From: Flavobacterium sp. LC2016-23
GTDB taxonomy: Bacteria > Bacteroidota > Bacteroidia > Flavobacteriales > Flavobacteriaceae
DNA: 64,000 nt
Direction: 5' to 3'
Assembly: GCF_009674775.1 (NCBI RefSeq)
Contig: NZ_WKKE01000029.1
Location: forward strand, 1 to 64,000
Made by a program: the position numbers and the translations under genes. Each line of letters starts with the position of its first letter. Within the stretch, counting starts at the first letter, position 1. A model generated the notes under the pieces. It worked only from the letters and a program-made list of their open reading frames with translations. It had not been told where the DNA came from and searched no databases. Below are positions 16,024-24,100 of this stretch, one piece after another.

Positions 16024-16047
16024 CAAATCAATTTTAGATATAGAAAG

Positions 16048-16082
16048 AAGCCCGAAGGAAAATAACTTTCGGGCTTTTTTGT
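16048..16082 (+). terminator. terminator before the RtcB-PrfH operon
   Basis: AAGCCCGAA / TTCGGGCTT 9-bp G+C-rich stem with an 11-nt loop and TTTTTTGT tail. It ends 114 bp before the first gene of the operon and after the 28-codon ORF. Confidence 0.88.
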
Positions 16083-16195
16083 ATTCTGGACACTTCAGAA
16101 ATTCCCGATCAAGAACTTAATTTATCTGTTTAAGATAAAATGTTTTGCCCTGCATTTTTAAATGTTGGGTGAGAATTCATTTAATTTTTTTTTTA

Positions 16196-16939
16196 ATGGA
16201 CAATTCTCTTTTCGACGATTACTTTGAAAGTAGTCGTTTAAAGAATAGAAGACGCAAAAAAAGATTGGTGAAAGAGGATTTTGAAAAACATCTGGTTCGA
16301 TTATCAAAACGAAAACACGCAATCTATCTGGCAATTAAAGAGTTGCCTTTGATTGAATTGGAACAACCTTATCAAAAAGGCTGGGTTCGTTTTTTTGTAG
16401 TTCGAAAAGATGTTTTACGCTCAGCCGGGGCGATGTTCTATGTGGATATATTGGAAAAGATAAACACTTTCCAATTTTCAAATCAAAAAACATTTATCAA
16501 TCGGAAAAAGCGTTCCGGAAAAAAGACAGACCATCCAAGGGAGCAATTTCTGTCGAAAATTAGTGTCAGTGAGTGGAATGCAAATAAACTCGAATTGACT
16601 GACAAGGAAAAATCCTGCTTTACACGAATCGAAAAATGGTCGGACAGATGGCGTTGTTTTAAGACGTATTATCAATTTACGGAGTCCTGGCGATTTGTAT
16701 TTAAAATTGAGCCCAATATCATTACCCATAAAAAAGCGGTAGATGCCGTGCTGGAAAGTGAATTGAGGTTACTTGAAAATTACATACAAAACCGGGATCT
16801 GGGATATAAGATTTATAAAACCGGCAACAGAGAGGCCTATTATTATTCCAGTTTGGAAAAACTGAAAAATAACAATCAACTAAATAATAACAATCTGAAT
16901 ACGATATACGAACAGTATTTGGAAGAAAAATATACCTAA
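16196..16939 (+). CDS. hypothetical basic protein, first gene of RtcB-PrfH operon
   Basis: I do not recognise this 247-residue protein. The frame extends to 16145, but ATG at 16196 (MDNSLFDDYFESSRLKNRRRKKR) is the sensible start. It has no signal peptide or membrane segment. It is rich in Lys/Arg, with the clusters RRRKKRLVKED and NRKKRSGKKTDHPREQ, and in aromatic residues (WSDRWRCFKTYYQFTESWRFVFKI). Both suit RNA or ribosome contact. The C-terminus is Asn-rich (NNNQLNNNNLNTIYEQYLEEKYT). The stop overlaps the rtcB start by one base (TAATG), so it is translationally coupled to the ligase. Context suggests a partner in RNA or ribosome repair, such as a damage sensor or accessory factor, with no family evidence behind it. 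Confidence 0.8.
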   Translation: MDNSLFDDYFESSRLKNRRRKKRLVKEDFEKHLVRLSKRKHAIYLAIKELPLIELEQPYQKGWVRFFVVRKDVLRSAGAMFYVDILEKINTFQFSNQKTFINRKKRSGKKTDHPREQFLSKISVSEWNANKLELTDKEKSCFTRIEKWSDRWRCFKTYYQFTESWRFVFKIEPNIITHKKAVDAVLESELRLLENYIQNRDLGYKIYKTGNREAYYYSSLEKLKNNNQLNNNNLNTIYEQYLEEKYT

Positions 16940-18330
16940 TGGGAAATAAATTATCCGGAAAAGACCTGATTAAAATAGGCTTTCCAAAGAATAACAGTAT
17001 CAATATTGCTTTAGGGCAGATTAACAGATACAGAAAAAGAGAAAAAAAAGAGAGCATATTAACCGAAGCGAAGGAAGTTTTATTGTTTCCAGAAAAATTT
17101 ACAGGACACGGAACCTGGGGAAAAGTTGCGGAAGGATTGGTAAATCCGGTAGCGGTGCGAATGCATCAGCTTAATAATACCCGGGCGCCGTTTTCGATAT
17201 TCGGAGAAAATGAAATTGATGAACAGGCGAAGTACCAGTTGTATGATGCTTTAAAATTACCAATTTCAGTTGCAGGCGCCTTAATGCCCGACGCGCACTC
17301 CGGTTACGGACTGCCGATTGGCGGTGTGCTTGCCACAGACAATGCCGTGATTCCGTACGGAGTTGGCGTTGACATCGGATGCCGCATGAGTTTGTCCATT
17401 TTTGACATTCCGGCTTCATTTTTCAAAGGAAAAGAACACCAGCTGCAGGCGATTTTAAAAGACCATACCAAATTCGGAATGTATGAGACCCACGCCATAA
17501 AAGCAGATCATGAATTGTTCAGCAGAAGTGAATTTCAGGATATTCCACTTTTGAAAAATCTTTTGCCTAAAGCGTACAAACAGCTAGGGACTTCCGGCGG
17601 AGGCAATCATTTTGTGGAATTTGGAATTGCAAAAATCACCAATCCGCTTAACGAATGGAAAATTGGGGTTGGCGAATATTTTGCGGTGCTTTCACACAGC
17701 GGTTCAAGAGGCTTGGGAGCCAATATTGCGAAACATTATACGTATCTGGCGACCAAACAATGTCCTTTGCCTAAAAATGTACAGCACTTGGCCTGGTTAG
17801 ATCTGAATACACATGACGGTCAGGAATACTGGCTGGCGATGAATTTGGCCGGCGATTATGCAAAAGCCTGTCACGATGACATTCACCGCCGAATGGCAAA
17901 AGCGATCGGAAAGCGAGTGGTGGTGACCATTGAAAACCATCACAATTTTGCCTGGAAAGAAATCGTAAACGGCAAGGAAGCCATTGTACATCGCAAAGGA
18001 GCGACTCCTGCCAACGTTGGTGAACTGGGTATTATTCCGGGTTCCATGACGGCTCCGGGATTTATTGTGAAGGGAAAAGGAAATGCGGAGAGTTTAAACT
18101 CAGCATCGCACGGGGCCGGAAGGCTTTTCTCCCGTAGAAAGTGCAAAGAATCATTCACGCAAAGCGAAATTAATAAAGTGCTCAAAGCAAACGATGTCAC
18201 TTTAATTGGAGGAAATATAGATGAAGCTCCAATGGCCTATAAGGACATCAATAAAGTAATGGCAAACCAAAACGAACTGGTTGATGTACTCGGTACATTC
18301 ACACCGAAGATCGTTAGAATGGACCGCTAA
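16939..18330 (+). CDS. rtcB: RtcB family RNA ligase, PrfH-associated type
   Basis: An RNA ligase that joins 2',3'-cyclic phosphate or 3'-phosphate ends to 5'-OH ends using GTP and Mn2+. Visible motifs are MPDAHSGYGLPIGGVLAT (about 116-133), the metal site YGVGVDIGCRM (Asp145, Cys148), GTSGGGNHFVEFG, SHSGSRGLGANIAKHY, ENHHNFAW, HRKGATPA, and NSASHGAGRLFSR with the histidine that becomes guanylylated. Active-site residues are complete, so it should be active. At 463 residues it has a roughly 90-residue N-terminal part ahead of the core. It is followed 11 bp later by prfH. This pairing marks the RtcB2-PrfH class, proposed to re-ligate 16S rRNA cut in the decoding centre by nuclease toxins. Confidence 0.93.
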   Translation: MGNKLSGKDLIKIGFPKNNSINIALGQINRYRKREKKESILTEAKEVLLFPEKFTGHGTWGKVAEGLVNPVAVRMHQLNNTRAPFSIFGENEIDEQAKYQLYDALKLPISVAGALMPDAHSGYGLPIGGVLATDNAVIPYGVGVDIGCRMSLSIFDIPASFFKGKEHQLQAILKDHTKFGMYETHAIKADHELFSRSEFQDIPLLKNLLPKAYKQLGTSGGGNHFVEFGIAKITNPLNEWKIGVGEYFAVLSHSGSRGLGANIAKHYTYLATKQCPLPKNVQHLAWLDLNTHDGQEYWLAMNLAGDYAKACHDDIHRRMAKAIGKRVVVTIENHHNFAWKEIVNGKEAIVHRKGATPANVGELGIIPGSMTAPGFIVKGKGNAESLNSASHGAGRLFSRRKCKESFTQSEINKVLKANDVTLIGGNIDEAPMAYKDINKVMANQNELVDVLGTFTPKIVRMDR

Positions 18331-18341
18331 ATTAGTAAGTA

Positions 18342-19031
18342 ATGGAAAAAATAATTCAAATAACATCAGGTCGTGGCCCGGCGGAATGCAGCTGGGTTGT
18401 GGCCCAGGTTTTAAAAACCTTTATAGAAGAAGCCAAGCAAAATAATATAAAAACAACAATGCTTCACAGGGAAATCGGAATTGAAAACGGAACAGTAGAA
18501 ACCGCTACGATTTTACTCGAAAGCGACAGGCTGGATCCGTTTGTCAACTCATGGCTCGGAACTGTTCAATGGATTGGGCAAAGTCAGTTCAGGAAATTTC
18601 ATAAAAGGAAAAACTGGTTTATCGGCATTTTCGAAATAGAAAAATCTACAGCAACCGAAATTTCGGAAAAGGATATTCAGTATCAGGCCATGAGAAGTTC
18701 CGGAGCCGGAGGGCAGCATGTCAATAAGGTAAGTTCTGCAGTAAGGGCGACGCATCTTCCAACCGGAATCAGCGTGGTTTCTATGGATTCGCGCTCACAG
18801 CACCAGAACAAAAAACTGGCCACTGAAAGGTTATTACAGAAATTCAAAGAAGAGGCCGTAAAGCATTTTAAAGCTGAATTTCAGGCGCAATGGATGAATC
18901 AGCTGCAGATTCAGAGAGGTAATCCAGTCCGGATTTTTCAGGGTTCGGATTTTAAAAAACAAAAACAGGAAAAAAAATACAAACAGGAAAGGCAAAAAAT
19001 AAAAAAAGAAGGTTATTTCGACAGGGAATAA
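18342..19031 (+). CDS. prfH: peptide chain release factor homologue PrfH
   Basis: A 229-residue class I release-factor homologue that keeps the peptidyl-hydrolysis GGQ loop (SSGAGGQHVNKVSSAVR, GGQ at 123-125). It lacks the stop-codon-reading domain 2 and N-terminal domain of RF1/RF2. The start IQITSGRGPAECSWVVAQVL is characteristic of PrfH. The C-terminal tail is strongly basic (QKQEKKYKQERQKIKKEG), as in ribosome-rescue factors that thread into the mRNA channel. Work on bacterial RtcB2-PrfH pairs indicates that PrfH recognises ribosomes with a damaged decoding centre and exposes the break for RtcB. The 11-bp spacing to rtcB is consistent with one mRNA. Confidence 0.93.
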   Translation: MEKIIQITSGRGPAECSWVVAQVLKTFIEEAKQNNIKTTMLHREIGIENGTVETATILLESDRLDPFVNSWLGTVQWIGQSQFRKFHKRKNWFIGIFEIEKSTATEISEKDIQYQAMRSSGAGGQHVNKVSSAVRATHLPTGISVVSMDSRSQHQNKKLATERLLQKFKEEAVKHFKAEFQAQWMNQLQIQRGNPVRIFQGSDFKKQKQEKKYKQERQKIKKEGYFDRE

Positions 19032-19067
19032 TACCCCGATTTTTGAATTTTCCAAATCTAAAAAATT

Positions 19068-19601
19068 ATGAAAACAGTAGATAAATACATTTTTGAAGCC
19101 TTAGACAATTATCCGTATTCGCTGGTGGAAACCATAGAATCACTGGATTATGCTTTGTCTTATGACGACAAGAATACAATGGCATTATGCCTTTATGGCC
19201 GTGTTCAGGCCGATCAGCTATTGAAATATGAAGAAGCCAAGGAATATTTTCACCAGGCCATTTCGATTAATATCAATGCTATCGAAGTGTATTCGTATTA
19301 CATCAATACTTTAATCCTGAATGAAGATTATACGGAAGCGACAAGGCTTATCGATTTTGCTTTAACGATTAAAGGCATTAACAAAGTAGAGATTCTTCTT
19401 AAAAAAGTGATGCTTTTAGAAAGCCGGAAAGATTTTAAAAAGGCATTGAAAGCACTAAAAGAAGCAAGACTTGAAACGTTAAGCAATGAATATGATTATC
19501 TTATGGAAGAAACCGAAAAACGATTGCATAAAAAAACAAATAAAAAATCGAAAAAAACCGGATCTAAAAAAGAAAAATCAGCGGATAAAAAGAATAAGTA
19601 A
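19068..19601 (+). CDS. TPR repeat protein with lysine-rich tail
   Basis: A 177-residue soluble protein with about three to four degenerate tetratricopeptide helices (for example AKEYFHQAISININAIEVYS and ATRLIDFALTIKGINKVE), then a long Lys-rich tail from about 155 (KKTNKKSKKTGSKKEKSADKKNK). The tail suggests binding to RNA or another polyanion. It follows prfH by 36 bp on the same strand and ends at a terminator, so it is most simply the last gene of the repair operon, though it may be an independent passenger. Confidence 0.8.
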   Translation: MKTVDKYIFEALDNYPYSLVETIESLDYALSYDDKNTMALCLYGRVQADQLLKYEEAKEYFHQAISININAIEVYSYYINTLILNEDYTEATRLIDFALTIKGINKVEILLKKVMLLESRKDFKKALKALKEARLETLSNEYDYLMEETEKRLHKKTNKKSKKTGSKKEKSADKKNK

Positions 19602-19607
19602 TACCAG

Positions 19608-19637
19608 AAAGGATGTCAAAGCGGCATCCTTTTTTTA
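19608..19637 (+). terminator. terminator closing the RtcB-PrfH operon
   Basis: AAAGGATG / CATCCTTT stem, 9-nt loop (tcaaagcgg), then a T-run. It starts 7 bp after the TPR gene stop. Confidence 0.85.
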
Positions 19638-19785
19638 TGGTATAGTTGAATTGTAATGCTTAGTGTTTTGGTTTTGAGTTTTTCACAACGATGTTTTATT
19701 TTAACAGATAAATGTTTGTTACTTTCGAAAAATAGATTCATTTTTATACTCTATTTTCTTAAAAAAAAATCTATATCAAAACCAA

Positions 19786-21063
19786 ATGAAAAATAACCCT
19801 AATCAGAAGAACTCGCTTCGACATGTTCTTTTTGGCAGTTTGATTGGTACCACCATCGAATTTTTTGACTTTTATATTTATGCCAATGCTGCGGTATTGG
19901 TTTTTCCGCAATTGTTTTTCCCAGGTTCAGATAAAACCATGGCCACTTTAGAATCACTGGCGACTTTTTCGATTGCCTTTTTATCACGTCCCTTAGGTTC
20001 CGCATTTTTTGGGCATTATGGCGATAAAATCGGGCGTAAGTTTACACTGGTTGCTGCCTTACTGACGATGGGGATATCAACCGTAACCATTGGATTCTTA
20101 ACAAGTTATGCCAGTATTGGCGTCGCGGCTCCGCTATTATTGATGTTGTGCCGATTTGGACAAGGGGTTGGTTTAGGAGGCGAGTGGGGAGGTGCTGTTT
20201 TGCTTGCGATCGAAAATGCACCACCACACAAACGGGCCTGGTACGGTATGTTTCCGCAATTGGGGGCACCCATCGGATTGTTGCTTTCGGGAGGTACTTT
20301 CCTGTTGTTAACGGATTCCATGACGAATGAAGATTTTATGAATTATGGCTGGAGAATTCCTTTTATTGCCAGCTCTCTTCTGGTGGTAGTAGGGTTTTAT
20401 ATTAGAACTAAAATTACAGAAACGCCATCTTTTGAAAATTCAAAAAAGGAGCATGAAGAAGTAAAAGTTCCCTTTTTTACTTTGGTCAAATCGTATAAAA
20501 ACCAATTGATTTTTGGAACATTTGCAGCGATTACTACCTTCCTGGTGTTTTACCTGATGACAGTATTCACATTGAGCTGGGCCACTTCGGATCTGGGTTA
20601 CGCCAAAAGGGATTTCTTATTGATTCAGATGTTTTCAGTGTTGTTTTTTGCTGCTTTTATTCCTGTTTCAGCGGTCGTTGCAGATAAAATTGGACGTCGC
20701 AAAATTTTGATTATAACTACAACTGCTATTGCCGTTTTTGGTTTTTTCTTCTCTCATTTTTTAAATTCAGGAAGTATATTTATGGTAACTTTCTTTGTAT
20801 GTTTAGGAATGTCATTGATGGGATTCACTTATGGACCTTTAGGAACTTTCCTGTCCGAATTATTCCCTACAAATGTTCGTTATTCCGGAGCTTCATTAAC
20901 GTTTAATCTTGCAGGAATTCTTGGTGCGGCATTTGCACCGATGATTGCCATTTGGCTGGCCAGTACCTATAGTTTAACCTATGTTGGTTTTTATCTGACC
21001 ATTGCGGCCTGTATTTCTTTGTTTTCTCTGCTGGTTATTAGCAAAAAGGAACATAAGTTTTAA
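19786..21063 (+). CDS. MFS transporter, metabolite:H+ symporter family
   Basis: A 425-residue 12-helix major facilitator. The MHS-type signature is clear: GSLIGTTIEFFDFYIYANAA at the first helix, then STFSIAFLSRPLGSAFFGHYGDKIGRK-like sequence and MLCRFGQGVGLGGEWGGAVLLA. The family (ProP, ShiA, KgtP, YhjE relatives) takes up osmolytes or organic acids with protons across the inner membrane. A second G-x-x-x-D-x-x-G-R-R motif lies in VADKIGRRKILI between helices 8 and 9. It is monocistronic, and no neighbouring gene indicates the substrate. Confidence 0.93.
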   Translation: MKNNPNQKNSLRHVLFGSLIGTTIEFFDFYIYANAAVLVFPQLFFPGSDKTMATLESLATFSIAFLSRPLGSAFFGHYGDKIGRKFTLVAALLTMGISTVTIGFLTSYASIGVAAPLLLMLCRFGQGVGLGGEWGGAVLLAIENAPPHKRAWYGMFPQLGAPIGLLLSGGTFLLLTDSMTNEDFMNYGWRIPFIASSLLVVVGFYIRTKITETPSFENSKKEHEEVKVPFFTLVKSYKNQLIFGTFAAITTFLVFYLMTVFTLSWATSDLGYAKRDFLLIQMFSVLFFAAFIPVSAVVADKIGRRKILIITTTAIAVFGFFFSHFLNSGSIFMVTFFVCLGMSLMGFTYGPLGTFLSELFPTNVRYSGASLTFNLAGILGAAFAPMIAIWLASTYSLTYVGFYLTIAACISLFSLLVISKKEHKF

Positions 21064-21086
21064 ATAATCATAAAGTAAATAATTAA

Positions 21087-21121
21087 AAAAGGTTGTCCAG
21101 ATCAAATTCGGACAACCTTTT
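21087..21121. terminator. bidirectional terminator
   Basis: AAAAGGTTGTCC / GGACAACCTTTT, a perfect 12-bp stem with an 11-nt loop. The A-run before and T-run after let it serve both the MFS gene and the convergent secreted giant gene, whose stop is 7 bp away. Confidence 0.92.
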
Positions 21122-21127
21122 CTTTTT

Positions 21128-24100
21128 TTAACGTTTCAGGCTAAAATGACTTCTAAATTCAGTGCCATTTAAACGGGTCACTACAAACCAATAATCCGAG
21201 GCAGGCTCGTTATTACCAATGTACGTTCCATCCCATTCCGTATTCTTCAATAACTCTTTAATGAACTTTCCATATCGGTCAAATATTCTTATAGAAGAAT
21301 TTGGCGCTAAATAGTTAAAATCAATGGTCCAGGTGTCATTATGGCCGTCATTATTCGGCGTAAAGAATTTCGGAAAGGGGAGTTCATCGACATAATTAAT
21401 GCACTCGGCAGTTTTGGCTCCTAAGATTTTTATCGTTACCGGAGTTCTTTCACTTTCGCAATCATTAATGGTTTGCGATGCATAATAGGTAAGTCCGTTT
21501 TCTAGTGGTGTTGATTCAGATAAAATCATTCCTCCTATAGCCCGATCATACCATTTTATACGTTCGCCATTAATTTTAATTTTTTCTATGGAGCTGTTTT
21601 GCTGGATACAGAATACTTGTGGGAAGTCAATCATTGGTCTTTGAGTCTCTTGTATTTTAACAGAAACTGGAAATCTTTCACTTTCACAATTGTTTAGTGT
21701 TTGTGTTGCATAATAGATACCGTTTTGTAAAAGTGTTGTTTCGGGCAAAATATTACCATTTGCTGGGGCATCGTACCATTTACTGGCTGTTCCTGTAAAG
21801 TTCAGATTGGCAATAGTTGCTTTTTCGTCAATACAAAATTGCTGATCATTAATTCCGCTTGGGAATGGTGTGTCATAGATTTTCACTAATACTGGTACTC
21901 TTTCGCTTTCACATCCAATAGTTTGTGAAGCATAATAGGTTTTATTATTTTCTAATAAAGTTGTGCTTGGTAAGGTGCCTGCTGCAATAGTAGTATCGTA
22001 CCATTTTATATTCTGACCGTTAAGATCAATACTATTTAAAGTAGCATTTTCGCTTTTGCAAAACTTCGGATTTAAATCTCCTGTAGGTATTGAAGGTGTG
22101 TTTTGCACGGAAATAGTAATGGCTAATCTTTTGCTTTCGCATAAATTTAGCGTTTGGGAAACGTAATAGGTTTTTCCGTTTTGAAGACTGGTATTGTCCG
22201 GTAAGTTATTTCCATTGGTCAGCGCATCATACCATTTTTTGTCTTCTCCGTTAACACTAATACTATTTAAAGTTGGATTCTGACCGGTACAAAAAGGCTG
22301 ATTTGCATCTCCAGTAGGCAAGGGACTGTCCTGAATTTTGATAGTAACGGCTGCTCTCTCGCTTTCACAGCCATTTATAGTCTGTGAGGCATAATACGTT
22401 TGACCATTTTGAAGTACAGTTGTATTGGCTAAAAGTGTTCCGGCGGTTGCTGCATCATACCATTTGATATTTTGGCCGTTTGTAACACTGATATTGTTTA
22501 TGGTTGCATTTTCCTGAATACAGAAGTTTTGTGGTGAAGTTACCGCCGGTAAAGGCTGACTGCTAATGGTAATCGTTTGATTCTGATGGGATTTATTTCC
22601 GTTTCCATCGTCATAATTCCACACAATAGTATATGTTCCGGGCAAGTTGTAAGATAAAGGATCTGTCGTTGTCCCTGTAATTGTTCCTGCGCAGGCATCG
22701 GTTGCTGTTGGAAATGTAGTTATTGTGGTAGTACAATCTCCGGTTATAGTTGTAAGATTTTCTAAGTCGGGTACAGGTGCTTCAGTATCTCCAATTACAA
22801 CAGTAACATCCCCGGTACCATCGCAACCAGCAGTTCCGGTGATTAAACAGCTATACTTTCCGCTATTCATAATTGTTACATTTGTTAGGATTGGATTTTG
22901 TTCTGTTGAAGTAAAACCGTTTGGGCCTGTCCAGAAATAATTGGTTCCTCCCGAAGCTTTTAGTTCGAGTGTTTTGCCAATACATACTGGAGAGTTACTT
23001 GCCGGATCAGGGACGCCAGTTGTATTATTATCCTGAAATTTAATTAAATAAAAGCTTGTGTTTCCTAACATATTCTTTTGATAAGAATTTGCATCAGTTA
23101 ATACCTTGTCCCCAAAAGTATCTCCTCCAATAATTATATTATTGTTCGTAAAACATATTTTGTTCGCTGAGTATTGACCATAACCACCCACAGCAGTACC
23201 AAATTCTAATTTACCATCTTTACTGAATCTTCCTAGGTATCCATCTGTGTCGAAATTTCTTTTAAATGCACAAGGAGTGGTTATTGGGACACTATTGCTA
23301 CCCATTGAACCCGCCATACCTCCAATATAGATTTTGTTATTGTTGAATTTAAGTGATGTTATAATAGTAGCACTTCCAAAATAAGTGCCCCACATTCGTT
23401 GTCCGTTATTATTTAGTTTTGCGATAAAACCTCTTTCGTATTCTTGATTAAATTCATCAAAACTGTTTGGAGTAGCTATGTTATATTTACTATAGGTCTG
23501 TCCTCCAAAATATATATTATTTTCGTCATCTGTTTCTATGCTTCTAATGTAGTTAATACCGCTCTCACCACCATAATATGTGCTCCAGATTCTATTTCCA
23601 TTCAAATTGAATTTAAAAATTATCCCACTATTAGAGTGCTGACCATATAAAGCTTGTTGAAATGTACCTGGTGTTGCGATATAACTTTTACTTGTTGTAT
23701 CTCCTCCTAAAACTAAATAATTTGAATCTACTTTAATTGTTGTGATAAAATCATCACTTTCTCCTCCAACATAAGTGCTCCAAATGAGATTTCCATCAGG
23801 ATTAAATTTCGCCAAAAAGCCATCATTATAAATGGAATAAGTATCATTATTATGATTCAATAATGTTTGAAAATTATTATTTATTGAAACATTTGTTGAG
23901 CTTGTTGTATTTCCCACTATGTAGATATTATTATTTATATCCACATCAATATCAGTTGCACTATTTTCACCAAAACCACCAAAATAAGAAGCCCATAAAA
24001 TAGCTCCTGAAGCATTAAATTTAGCTAAAAAAGCATCTTTAGCATTATTATTCATAACTGAACGATATGAATTATTGGTTGCTATATTAGTTTTACTTAA

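Larger units (their letters stand above)
15928..16082 (+). ncRNA. candidate structured leader/small RNA with 28-codon ORF and terminator
   Basis: This stretch lies in the 485-bp gap between bshC and the RNA-repair operon. ACGAAGACA (15928-15936) and TGTCTTCGT (15997-16005) form a perfect 9-bp pairing. ATGTTT/AAACAT (15937-15942/15963-15968) can stack next to it. An ORF of 28 codons (15937-16023; it begins MFVLNFTSQ and ends CLRGFSQS) starts on the base after the first arm, so its start would be masked by the stem. A strong terminator follows at 16048. It could be an attenuating leader for the downstream operon, an independent sRNA, or a tiny protein gene. I know no Rfam family that clearly fits. 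Confidence 0.5.

Noticed and set aside
15750..16195. tRNA or tmRNA in the gap before the repair operon
   Set aside because: No CCA-type acceptor pairing or T-loop (GTTCAANTC) sequence is visible; the stem-loop layout fits a leader or sRNA better.
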